Positions 42,705 to 50,723 of a DNA stretch of 64,000 bases are shown one piece after another. Under the pieces are notes generated by a model. It saw only the letters and a program-made list of their open reading frames with translations. It had not been told where the DNA came from and made no database searches. Within the stretch, counting starts at the first letter, position 1; every line of letters starts with the position of its first letter. The position numbers were made by a program, and so were the translations under genes. The stretch lies in assembly GCA_030263295.1 (NCBI GenBank), contig SZOS01000001.1, forward strand, positions 1 through 64,000, read 5' to 3'. The stretch comes from Dokdonella_A sp014338185. GTDB taxonomy: Bacteria; Pseudomonadota; Gammaproteobacteria; Xanthomonadales; Rhodanobacteraceae.

Positions 42705-43736
42705 ATGAAGCCGATCCTTTGCCTGCTCGCCATCGCCCTGCTGTGGTCGTGGCCGGCCCACGCCGCCGACACCACCCGACCCGCCAGCCTGCTGGTGCTC
42801 GACGCATCGGGGTCGATGTGGGGCCAGGTCGATGGTCGCGCCAAGATCGAGATCGCGCGCGAGGCGATCGACGGTCTGCTTGCCGACTGGGACGCCGCCA
42901 CCGACCTGGGCCTGATGGCCTACGGCCACCGACGCAAGGGCGACTGCGCCGACATCGAACTGCTGCAACCGGTGGCGCGGTTCGATGCGACCGCGATCCG
43001 TGGCCAGGTGGCCGCGCTGCAGCCCAAGGGCATGACGCCGATCGCCGACTCGGTGCGCGCCGCGGCCGTGGCCCTGCGCCATGCCGAGCGCAAGGCCACC
43101 GTGATTCTGGTCAGTGACGGCGATGAGACCTGCCATGCCGATCCGTGCGCGGTGGGCGCCGAGCTGGAGGCCGCCGGTGTGGACTTCACCGCCCACGTGA
43201 TCGGCTTCGACCTGGGCAGCAATGCACGCGCGCGCGAGCAGCTGCAGTGCCTGGCGCGTACGACCGGCGGGCGCTACCTCGATGCCCGCGATGCGCGCGA
43301 GCTGCGCGGGGCGATGAAGTCGGTGGCCGCGACCCCGCCCGCCCCCGCCGAGCCGCACGAGTGTGGCCGTTTCGTCACTGCGGAACCGTATCTCGACGGC
43401 ATGGCGACCTGGCCGACCGGTGGCACCGCGACCGACCTGGCCATGGACCGGCGCGAGGATTTCCCGCCAGTGGAACTGGCGCCCGCGGCGCAGCCGCAGG
43501 AATGTCGTGCCCTGTGCGAGGCCGATGCGCAGTGCACTGCATGGTGGTTCGAGTCGGTCGGCAGCAATTTCCGTGAACAGCCTGCCTGCTTCCGCTGGGA
43601 TGCGAGCGTGGCCTTGTCACCGCCCCAGCCGGGACACCCGGGCAGCGCGATGGGCGTCAAGCCTGGCGTGCGCCAGATCGTGCTCAAGGCGGGCCAGGAT
43701 TGCGCGGACGCCGAACCGGAGCAGGGCGGCGGCTGA
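42705..43736 (+). CDS. Secreted VWA-domain protein with PAN/apple-like C-terminus
   Basis: 343 residues with a signal peptide (MKPILCLLAIALLWSWPAHA). The von Willebrand A domain (~25-215) has MIDAS motif DASGSM (33-38), MTPIADSV and VSDGDETC. The C-terminal ~110 residues contain regularly spaced cysteines (HECGRF, ECRALCEADAQCTAWWFES, PACFRW) typical of a PAN/apple domain that binds protein or carbohydrate. A periplasmic or extracellular metal-dependent binding protein is likely. The closest remembered VWA relatives are YfbK/CaiC-type proteins. Divergent from a beta-helix protein, so the pair may form a surface-adhesion unit. Confidence 0.82.
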   Translation: MKPILCLLAIALLWSWPAHAADTTRPASLLVLDASGSMWGQVDGRAKIEIAREAIDGLLADWDAATDLGLMAYGHRRKGDCADIELLQPVARFDATAIRGQVAALQPKGMTPIADSVRAAAVALRHAERKATVILVSDGDETCHADPCAVGAELEAAGVDFTAHVIGFDLGSNARAREQLQCLARTTGGRYLDARDARELRGAMKSVAATPPAPAEPHECGRFVTAEPYLDGMATWPTGGTATDLAMDRREDFPPVELAPAAQPQECRALCEADAQCTAWWFESVGSNFREQPACFRWDASVALSPPQPGHPGSAMGVKPGVRQIVLKAGQDCADAEPEQGGG

Positions 43737-43745
43737 CGTCGCACA

Positions 43746-43772
43746 AGCCGGCCGTGTCGCCAGCGGCCGGCT
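43746..43772. terminator. Bidirectional terminator hairpin
   Basis: AGCCGGCCG (43746-43754) and CGGCCGGCT (43764-43772) pair perfectly with a 9-nt loop. It sits between the convergent VWA and kinase genes and touches the stop codon of the latter. No T tract. Confidence 0.5.
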
Positions 43773-46147
43773 CACTGCGCCAGTCGTGCGCGCAGCGCCT
43801 CCAACCGCGGGCGGGACAGCTCGGCCTCCCCACCGGCCGTGGCCAGCAGCGACTGCGCCTGGTCCAGATGGCCGCGCGCGGCGGCCAGCGCGCCACGCCG
43901 TTGTTCGTAGTCGGCCCGGGCCAGCGCCGCGCGCAGGCGCAGCGGCACGGGCAGCGCGGCGGGATCACCGCGTGAATAGGCTTCAAGCACGGCACCGGCG
44001 TCCGCTGCCCGCTCCAGTTGCAGCAGCAACTCGGCATGGGTCACGCGCGCGGCCTGCGTGAGCGGACTGCCGGCGCCGGCGTGCGCGTGCGCCATGGCCT
44101 CGGCCTCGGCCGCGTAGCGCACCGCCTGCGCGGCATCGCCGAGATGCTGCAGCGCGCGGGCGTAGTTGCCGAGCAGTGCCGCCGTCGCGGCCGAGGGGCC
44201 ATGCGCGGTGCGGCGCAACGCCAGCGCCTGCCGGAATGATTGCTCGGCGGCCGCATGGTCGCGGCGGCGGAACTGCATCGCGCCGAGGTTGTTGAGCGTG
44301 TTGAGCGCGTCGTTGCCGCTGTCGAGGTCGAGCGCGTGCCACAGCGCCAGCGCTTCGCGCGAGGCCGCGATGCCGTCGTCGAGCCGGTTGGCCTGACCGT
44401 AGGCGGCGCCCAGGTTGGTGTACAGCGCGGCCGTCTCGAAGTGCAGGCGCCCGGATCGTTGCAGGCGCTGTTGCAGCGCCGCTTCGAGTGTGGCCAGGGC
44501 GCCGCTGGCGTCACCGTCCTCGCGCTGCAGGCGCGCCTGCAGCGCGCGGCTGCTGAGCAGCACGTCGGCATGGCGTGCGGGCTGGCGCTCCCAGAACGCC
44601 TGGGCCGCCGCGAGCAGGGCCTTGGCGTCCTCGCGCCGGCCCATGCGATGCACGGTTTCGGCGAGAGTGAAGCGCACGTCGGCGGCGGCGGCCGCGTCGT
44701 CGATCTCGTGCTCGCGTTCGAGCCAGCGCCGCAGCAGCGGTTCGGCACCGGTGTAGTCGTCGATGTGGAAATGCAGCTCGCCCAGGGCCTTGAGGACTTC
44801 GGCATTGAGCCGCGGGGCGTCGGCAAAGCTGGCGTCGATGCGTGCGGCCGCGCGATCGAGCACCTGCTTGGCGGTCAACGGCGACTGGCCGTGGCTGGCC
44901 TGGCTGGCGTCACGGAACATCAGCGCGAGGTAGTCGCGCACCGCCCGGTTGCGCGCGGCCTCGGCCTGGGCGATGTCGCGTTCGCGCAGCGCTTCGAGCC
45001 GGGCCAGCGAGATGGCCGCGAGTGCGCCGATCAGGCCGGCGAACACCAGCGCTGCGCTGGCGGCGGCCAGCCAGTGGCGCCGCAACAGGCGGGCCAGGCG
45101 ATAGGCCGGCGCGCGGCCGCGTGCCTGCACCGGCCGGTGCGCCCGATACCGGCGCAGGTCGTCGGCCAGCGCTTCGACCGAGGCGTAGCGCGCCGCCGGC
45201 TCGACCTGCAACGCCTTGCCGACGATCGCGTCGAGGTCGCCACACAGGATGTGTGCCGGCGTCGACGAACCCGCCTGTGTGCTCCGCGCCGGCGCGATCC
45301 GCGCCGCGTGCCGATCCACGCCCGAGGCGCCCCAGGGCGACCGGCCGGTGAGCAGCTCATGCAGCAGCAGGCCCAATGCGTACACGTCGACCGCGGTGGT
45401 CGGTGCCGCCCCGCTGAACTGCTCGGGAGCGGCATAGCGCGGCGTGAGACCCGGCATGCGCGGTGCATCGCGGCCCGCATCGAGCAGCTGCGCGATGCCG
45501 AAATCGAGCAGGGCGACGCGACCGTCGCTGCGCACGAGGATGTTGTCGGGCTTGAGGTCGCGGTGCACGATCAGGTGGCGATGGGCGCAGGCCACCGCCT
45601 CGCATACCTGCAGGAACAGGCCGAGCCGCGCGTCCAGGCCCAAGGCGCTGCCATGCTGCAGCAAGGGCACGCCGTCGACGTACTCCATCACCATGTACGG
45701 CGAGCCGTCGCCGAGGTCGCCGGCATCGATGATCTGGGCGATGCCCGGATGCCGCAGCCGCGCGAGCAGGCGCTGCTCGTGCTGGAAGCGCGCGGCATCG
45801 CCGCGGTGCCGGCGCAACAGCTTGATCGCGACCTGCTGCTCGAAACGACCGTCGTCGCGCTGGCCCAGCCAGACCTCGCCCATGCCGCCGCGTCCGACGC
45901 GGCGCGTGAGCCGCCATGGGCCGATGCGTGGCGGTGCGGCGATCGCGGGTTCGAGTCCGATCTCCATGAACGCATCCGAGGCATCCACCGCGTGCAGCAG
46001 TGCCTCGACTTCGGCGCGCAGCGTGGCATCGTCGGTCGCGGTGGCCAGCCACGCCGCACGCGCGTCCGGTGCCAGCTCCAGCGCGGCATCGAGCAGCGCC
46101 TCGACGCGCGCGAAGCGCTCGGCCGCGGGGTTCGCGTGCCCGTTCAT
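43772..46147 (-). CDS. Membrane Ser/Thr protein kinase with TPR repeats
   Basis: 791 residues. The N-terminal helical region is followed by a Hanks kinase domain (~74-330): VGRGGMGEVWLG, K109, catalytic HRDLKPDN (195-202) and DFG (215-217). A TM helix (~345-368) follows, then about 400 residues of TPR-like repeats (ETAALYTNLGAAYGQANRLDDG, NTLNNLGAMQFRRRDHAAAEQSF). The ATG at 46147 overlaps the upstream sigma factor stop by 4 bp. Same architecture as the 35236-38094 kinase but a canonical RD kinase. Probably the regulator of the adjacent sigma factor. Confidence 0.92.
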   Translation of the reverse strand: MNGHANPAAERFARVEALLDAALELAPDARAAWLATATDDATLRAEVEALLHAVDASDAFMEIGLEPAIAAPPRIGPWRLTRRVGRGGMGEVWLGQRDDGRFEQQVAIKLLRRHRGDAARFQHEQRLLARLRHPGIAQIIDAGDLGDGSPYMVMEYVDGVPLLQHGSALGLDARLGLFLQVCEAVACAHRHLIVHRDLKPDNILVRSDGRVALLDFGIAQLLDAGRDAPRMPGLTPRYAAPEQFSGAAPTTAVDVYALGLLLHELLTGRSPWGASGVDRHAARIAPARSTQAGSSTPAHILCGDLDAIVGKALQVEPAARYASVEALADDLRRYRAHRPVQARGRAPAYRLARLLRRHWLAAASAALVFAGLIGALAAISLARLEALRERDIAQAEAARNRAVRDYLALMFRDASQASHGQSPLTAKQVLDRAAARIDASFADAPRLNAEVLKALGELHFHIDDYTGAEPLLRRWLEREHEIDDAAAAADVRFTLAETVHRMGRREDAKALLAAAQAFWERQPARHADVLLSSRALQARLQREDGDASGALATLEAALQQRLQRSGRLHFETAALYTNLGAAYGQANRLDDGIAASREALALWHALDLDSGNDALNTLNNLGAMQFRRRDHAAAEQSFRQALALRRTAHGPSAATAALLGNYARALQHLGDAAQAVRYAAEAEAMAHAHAGAGSPLTQAARVTHAELLLQLERAADAGAVLEAYSRGDPAALPVPLRLRAALARADYEQRRGALAAARGHLDQAQSLLATAGGEAELSRPRLEALRARLAQ

Positions 46148-46731
46148 GCGTGGTCGGCTCCGGCGACCGCGGCCGCGGCGCCGTCCAGTTCCCGATACAG
46201 CCAGGCGCGTGCCTTGATCCAGTCGCGGCGCACGGTACGCGTGGTGACGCCCAGCACCGTGGCCGTCTCGGCGTCCGAGTAGCCGGCGAAGAAGCGGCAT
46301 TCGACCACCCGGGCCAGGCGCGGGCTGAGCGCGGCCAGGCGCTGCAGCGCCTCGTCCAGCGCCACGAGCTGCTCGTCGCTGACCCAGAAGGGCTCGTGCG
46401 CGGCCTGCGCCGGTGTGTCGTGCCCACCATGCCCGCGCTTGGCGGTCTGTTGCGCGCGCGCGTGGTCGACCAGGGCCTGGCGCATCGCCAGCGCGGCCAC
46501 GCGCAGGAAATGCCGTTCGTCGTTCCAGCGCGGGTTGCGCTGCAGGCGCAGCCATGCCTCGTGCACCAGCGCGGTGGTGCACAGCGTCTCGCCCGCGCGC
46601 ACGCGCAGTCGCGCAAAGTGGGCGTGCGTGCGCAGGGCCGCGAGCAGTTGCGGCGCGAGCCAGCGCGCTGCGTCGAGATCGGCGGAATCGAGGCCGGGAT
46701 CGAGGCCGGCGTCGCAGGTGGATCGTGTCAC
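46144..46731 (-). CDS. ECF sigma factor paired with a Ser/Thr kinase (second copy)
   Basis: 195 residues from a GTG at 46731; no in-frame ATG lies near enough. Region 2 TTALVHEAWLRLQRNPRW and HFLRVAALAMRQALVDHARA, region 4 YSDAETATVLGVTTRTVRRDWIKARAW. Closely similar in style to the sigma factor at 38091-38663, including the x-RT-x-x-RDW-x-KAR ending. Overlaps its kinase gene by 4 bp, making a second sigma/kinase module. Confidence 0.82.
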   Translation of the reverse strand: MTRSTCDAGLDPGLDSADLDAARWLAPQLLAALRTHAHFARLRVRAGETLCTTALVHEAWLRLQRNPRWNDERHFLRVAALAMRQALVDHARAQQTAKRGHGGHDTPAQAAHEPFWVSDEQLVALDEALQRLAALSPRLARVVECRFFAGYSDAETATVLGVTTRTVRRDWIKARAWLYRELDGAAAAVAGADHA

Positions 46732-46750
46732 GGGCGGTGCCGGGGTCGCC

Positions 46751-46785
46751 GCGGCCGGGCGCGGCGTGGTGCGCCGCCCGGCCGC
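46751..46785 (-). terminator. Strong GC hairpin after the dehydrogenase operon
   Basis: GCGGCCGGGCG (46751-46761) and CGCCCGGCCGC (46775-46785) pair perfectly, with extra inner pairing. It lies 10 bp after the E2 stop and 20 bp before the start of the sigma factor. It probably ends the E1alpha-E1beta-E2 transcript; no U run. Confidence 0.55.
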
Positions 46786-46795
46786 GCTTGCAGCG

Positions 46796-48139
46796 TTACT
46801 GCGGCCGCGCGAGGTCGTCGAGAACCGCCTTGAGGAAGCGCGCGGCCTCGCCGCCGGTGCAGGCGCGATGGTCGAAGGTGAGCGACAGCGGCAGGCGACG
46901 ATGCACTTCGATGCCGCCCATCACCGCGACCACGTCGTGGCTGAGCTTGCCCACGCCGACGATGGCCACGCACGGCGGCACCACCACCACGGTGCCGTAG
47001 CGGCCCGCGAACATGCCGAAGTTGGACAGGCTGATGGTGTAGCCGGTGAGTTCGGACGGCGCGATCGAGCGGTCCTCGACCTGCGCGCGCAGGCGGTTGA
47101 TGCCCTCGCGCAGGCCGCGCGCATCGAGCAGGTGCGCGTTGCGCAGCGCGGGCACGAACAGGCCATCGGGCGTGTCCACCGCGATGCCGAGGTCGACATG
47201 CGGGTGGCGCGTGAGGCTGAGGTTCTGGTCGTCGAACCAGGCATTGAGCGCGGGTTCGGTGCGGCAGCCGGCGACGATCGCGCGGATCACGCGCGAGGTG
47301 ATGTCCTGCTTGCCGAGCCAGGCGTGCAAGTCGGCATCGTCGACGATCGTGGTCTGCACCACGCGGTCGCGCGCATCGGCCATCACCCGCGCCATGTTGC
47401 GGCGCACGCCCTTGAGCTGCTCGGGCTGGCCGCTCGCGGCGACCGTGGGCGGGGTGGTGCGCATCGGCTTGCCGCTGGCCGAAACGGTGCTGCGCTGGGG
47501 CGCGGCGGCCGCGGCCGCCGCCACCGGCGCCGTGGCCGCGGCGGCGCTGGCGACGGGTGCGCCGAGCACGGCGTTGCCGGCCGCGGCGGCGTTCTTCACA
47601 TCCTGCATCGTGACCACGCCGCCGGCGCCGCTGGGCGTGACGCGGGCGAGGTCGACCTTGAGCTTCCTGGCCATCGCGCGCACTGCGGGCACGGCCTTGA
47701 CGCCGCCGACGCTGGCCGCCTGTTCCACGTGCACGGTGTTGCCCATGATCATCGCACCGACCACGGTGCCTTCGTCGGCACGCTCGGCGGTGCCGGCTGC
47801 GGCTGGTGCCGAAGCAGGCGCGGGCGCGGGCGCGGCGGGAGCCGGTGCGTGGTGATGGTGGGCGGCGGCGTTGTCGGCGCGCTGCTTGCCCTTGGGGTCG
47901 AGTTCGAACTCGGCCAGCGCCGCGCCGGTCGCGATCACGTCACCGGCCTTGCCGTGCTGCTTGAGCAGCTTGCCGCTGCAGGGCGAGGGCACCTCGACCA
48001 CGGCCTTGGCCGTTTCCATCGAGATCAGCGGTGCGTCGAGTTTGACGCTGTCACCTTCCTTGACCAGCCACTCGACGATGGTGGCGTCGGGCAGGCCTTC
48101 ACCGAGGTCGGGAAGATGGAATGTCTTGTGTTCGGCCAT
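46796..48139 (-). CDS. Dihydrolipoamide acyltransferase (E2) of a 2-oxoacid dehydrogenase
   Basis: 447 residues: a lipoyl domain (~5-80; lipoyl lysine in METAKAVVEVPS), an Ala/Pro/His linker, a peripheral-subunit-binding domain (VPAVRAMARKLKVDLARVTPSG, ~150-185), a second Ala-rich linker and a catalytic domain (~235-447). The active-site segment SLTFDHRACTGGEAARF has Thr where the classical HxxxDG motif has Asp; I recall such HRA-x-TGG forms from other E2 proteins. Transfers the acyl group from E1 to CoA. It follows E1beta by 141 bp. Probably the branched-chain or pyruvate complex. No E3 gene here. Confidence 0.9.
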   Translation of the reverse strand: MAEHKTFHLPDLGEGLPDATIVEWLVKEGDSVKLDAPLISMETAKAVVEVPSPCSGKLLKQHGKAGDVIATGAALAEFELDPKGKQRADNAAAHHHHAPAPAAPAPAPASAPAAAGTAERADEGTVVGAMIMGNTVHVEQAASVGGVKAVPAVRAMARKLKVDLARVTPSGAGGVVTMQDVKNAAAAGNAVLGAPVASAAAATAPVAAAAAAAPQRSTVSASGKPMRTTPPTVAASGQPEQLKGVRRNMARVMADARDRVVQTTIVDDADLHAWLGKQDITSRVIRAIVAGCRTEPALNAWFDDQNLSLTRHPHVDLGIAVDTPDGLFVPALRNAHLLDARGLREGINRLRAQVEDRSIAPSELTGYTISLSNFGMFAGRYGTVVVVPPCVAIVGVGKLSHDVVAVMGGIEVHRRLPLSLTFDHRACTGGEAARFLKAVLDDLARPQ

Positions 48140-48228
48140 GGCGGGTGTTCCGGAAGGGTGGAAAGGGAAAACCGGGGTGCTGCGTCAGCGCGGAGCCTGG
48201 GCAGCCTTGCAAGGTGCGGGCGCCTGCT

Positions 48229-48254
48229 GCGCGGCCGACCGTCCGTGGCCGCGC
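48229..48254 (-). other. Intercistronic hairpin between E1beta and E2 genes
   Basis: GCGCGGCC (48229-48236) pairs with GGCCGCGC (48247-48254), with a 10-nt loop, inside the 141-bp gap between the two genes. Such hairpins can stabilise or partially terminate operon mRNA and so set subunit ratios. Confidence 0.35.
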
Positions 48255-48280
48255 CTGGAGCCTGAATGATCCACGCGCGC

Positions 48281-49261
48281 TCAACCCGCAGCCAGCGTGC
48301 GCTTGGCCGCGGCCACCACGCGCGCGGTGCTCGGCAACTGCTTCTGCTCGAGCCGGTACAGCGGCGTGTGGATGTCGTAGCCGGTCACGCGCTCGATCGG
48401 CGCGAGCAACTGGTACAGGCACTGCTCGGCCACGCGCGCGGCGATCTCGCCGCCGAAGCCGGCGGTGCGCGGCGCCTCGTGCACGATCACGCAGCGCCCG
48501 GTCTTGTTGACCGATTCGGCGATCGTGTCGAAGTCCAGCGGCGTGAGCGTGGCGACGTCGATCACTTCGGCGCTGATGCCTTCGGCGGCGAGCTGCTCGG
48601 CCGCCTCGAGGCATTCCTTGACCTGGGCGCCCCAGGTCACGAGCGTGACGTCGCTGCCGTCGCGCAACACGAAGCACACGTCCAGCGGCAGCGCCTCGCC
48701 GTCGTCGGGGACTTCTTCCTTGTACTGGCGGTAGATGCGCTTGGGCTCGAAGAACACCACCGGGTCCGGGTCGCGGATCGCCGCCAGCAGCAGGCCATAG
48801 GCGCGCGCGGGCGAGGAGGGCAGCACCACGCGCAGGCCCGGCACGTTGGCGAACAGGTGCTCGTTGGCCTCGGAGTGATGCTCGGGCGCGTGGATGCCGC
48901 CACCCCATGGCGCACGGAACACGGCCGGGCAGGTGATGCGGCCGCGCGTGCGGTTGCGCATGCGCGCGGCGTGGCACACGATGTGCTCCATCATCGGGTA
49001 GATGAAGCCTTCGAACTGCGCCTCGGCGATCGGCTTCATGCCCTGCGCGGCAAGGCCGACGGTAAGGCCGGCGATCGACAGCTCGTCCAGTGGCGTGTCG
49101 AGCACGCGCAACTCGCCGAACTTCTGCTGCAAGCCCTGGGTGGCGCGGAACACGCCGCCGTTGACGCCCACGTCCTCGCCCAGCACGACCACGCTGGGGT
49201 CGCGCTGCATCTCGTAGGCCATGGCCTGGGTGACTGCTTCGATGAGGGTGATCTGGGCCAT
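48281..49261 (-). CDS. 2-oxoacid dehydrogenase E1 component, beta subunit
   Basis: 326 residues with the transketolase-like pyrimidine domain (ITLIEAVTQAMAYEMQRD, VVLGEDVGVNGGVFRATQGL, DTPLDELSIAGLTVGLA) and the C-terminal transketolase domain (SDVTLVTWGAQVKECLEAA, VIVHEAPRTAGFGGEIAA, RVTGYDIHTPL). Forms the alpha2beta2 thiamine-diphosphate E1 with the preceding gene. The start is 2 bp after the E1alpha stop. The GGxGGIHxPEHHSE loop favours branched-chain-type E1. Confidence 0.94.
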   Translation of the reverse strand: MAQITLIEAVTQAMAYEMQRDPSVVVLGEDVGVNGGVFRATQGLQQKFGELRVLDTPLDELSIAGLTVGLAAQGMKPIAEAQFEGFIYPMMEHIVCHAARMRNRTRGRITCPAVFRAPWGGGIHAPEHHSEANEHLFANVPGLRVVLPSSPARAYGLLLAAIRDPDPVVFFEPKRIYRQYKEEVPDDGEALPLDVCFVLRDGSDVTLVTWGAQVKECLEAAEQLAAEGISAEVIDVATLTPLDFDTIAESVNKTGRCVIVHEAPRTAGFGGEIAARVAEQCLYQLLAPIERVTGYDIHTPLYRLEQKQLPSTARVVAAAKRTLAAG

Positions 49262-49263
49262 GG

Positions 49264-50349
49264 TCAGTGCGCCTGCTGTTCAAGGGACAGCGCGTAGGCG
49301 CGCTGCTGTTCGAGTTCGGCCGGCAATTCGGCGAAGGTGTAGTCGAACATCGCGCCGACCGGCTGCGCGCCGGTCTGCAGATAGGCGTTGACCTCGTTGT
49401 CCATCCAGTCGTCGCACTCGTGGTGCCAGGCGTCTTCCTTGGCCTGGTTCCACGCCTTCTTGCCTTCGAGCCACGCGCGCAGGCGCTTGACCGGATCCTT
49501 GAGCCAGGCCTCGTCGACTTCGTCCTTGCCGCGGTAGCGGCGCGCGTCGTCGGCGGTGGTGTGGTCGCCGAGGCGGTAGGTGACCAGCTCGACCACGCTG
49601 CCGCCACCGCCGTTGCGCGCGCGCTCGATCGCGTCGCCCATCGCCTTGCGCACCGCGATGATGTCATTGCCGTCGACCTGGATGCAGTGCAGGCCGGCCG
49701 CGAGGCCCTTCTGCGCGAGCGTCTGCGCACCGCTCTGATACTTGCGTGGCACCGAGATCGCCCACTGGTTGTTGACGATCGCGGCCACCAGCGGCAGTTC
49801 GCGCGCGCCGGCCACGTTGATCGCGCCCATGAAGTCGCCCTTGGACGAGCCGCCATCGCCGATCGTGCACACCGCCACGCGCTTCTCGCCGCGGATCTTG
49901 AACGCGAGCGCGGTGCCGGCCGCGTGCAGGCATTGGGTCGCGATCGGTACCGACCAGGCGAAGTCGTGGCGCGCCGGCTCGTTCTGGTAGTCGTTGCCGC
50001 GTTCGTCGCCGCCCCAGTACATGTACACATCGCGCGGGCGCACGCCGCGATACAGCTGCGCGCCGTACTCGCGATAGCTCGGTGCCAGCACGTCCTCGGG
50101 CCGCATCGCGCTGCCGATGCCGACATGGGCCGCCTCGTGGCCGAGGCAGGAGGCGTAGGTGCCGAGCTTGCCGGTGCGCTGCAGCGCGATCGACTTGGCG
50201 TCGAAGATGCGGGTCGACACCATGAGCTTGTACAGCTCGACCATGTGGTCGAGGTCCTTGGTGAACTCGGGCAGGTCCTTGCGGACCGGTTTGCCGTCGA
50301 CATCGAGGTATTGGAGGTATTCGATTTCGAACTTGGCGGCGATGGTCAA
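49264..50349 (-). CDS. 2-oxoacid dehydrogenase E1 component, alpha subunit
   Basis: 361 residues. Thiamine-diphosphate motif GDGGSSKGDF ... NNQWAIS, plus MVSTRIFDAKSIALQRTGK, YREYGAQLYRGV and the phosphorylation-loop-like YRLGDHTTADDARRYR. I place the start at a TTG (50349), preceded 5 nt upstream by a perfect GGAGG. There is no ATG until residue 36, which would delete the family's N-terminus. Decarboxylates a 2-oxo acid and passes the acyl group to E2. RLGDHTTADD and the N-terminal FEIEYLQYLD-type segment resemble branched-chain 2-oxoisovalerate dehydrogenases, but pyruvate cannot be excluded. Confidence 0.92.
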   Translation of the reverse strand: MTIAAKFEIEYLQYLDVDGKPVRKDLPEFTKDLDHMVELYKLMVSTRIFDAKSIALQRTGKLGTYASCLGHEAAHVGIGSAMRPEDVLAPSYREYGAQLYRGVRPRDVYMYWGGDERGNDYQNEPARHDFAWSVPIATQCLHAAGTALAFKIRGEKRVAVCTIGDGGSSKGDFMGAINVAGARELPLVAAIVNNQWAISVPRKYQSGAQTLAQKGLAAGLHCIQVDGNDIIAVRKAMGDAIERARNGGGGSVVELVTYRLGDHTTADDARRYRGKDEVDEAWLKDPVKRLRAWLEGKKAWNQAKEDAWHHECDDWMDNEVNAYLQTGAQPVGAMFDYTFAELPAELEQQRAYALSLEQQAH

Positions 50350-50723
50350 GGAAGCCTCCGATGCGCGGGCCGGTTGCGACCGCGCCCGGGCACGCGGCCT
50401 GGCGCAGGCGTCGCAACGCACCGCGGCGCACGTGCGTGGACATGGAATCGGGACAGTACGCAACGCTGCGGGCTTGGCAAGGCCCGGCGCAGCAATGCGC
50501 GGCGTGGCAAAACTTGCAAAGTTTAGCACGAGCCAACACGATGGCCCGCCCGCGCCGCCTCGTTGCACGGGCGGCGCGACGATGCGCCACAGCCATGCGC
50601 CACGGTATGCATGGCACTGGCACGGAGGTGGCGCGTGGTCACGCTGCGCTGCGGTTTGACGCTGGCCGCGACAGCCGGTACACGTCACCGTTTTGGACTC
50701 GTTCGACTCGACCCGGGGAACCC
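50350..50723. other. Divergent regulatory region, E1alpha / POT transporter
   Basis: 374 bp without a gene. It contains an unusually AT-rich dyad, AAACTTGCAAAGTTT, at 50510-50524, about 160 bp before the E1alpha start. The transporter start has GGGGAA upstream. Promoters for both directions must lie here. No clear -35/-10 was identified. Confidence 0.45.
50510..50524. promoter_or_regulatory. AT-rich operator-like dyad
   Basis: AAACTT-GCA-AAGTTT, a perfect 6-bp inverted repeat around 3 nt, stands out in a very GC-rich intergenic region upstream of the dehydrogenase operon. Candidate binding site for a regulator of branched-chain or pyruvate metabolism; the regulator is not in the window. Confidence 0.35.
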
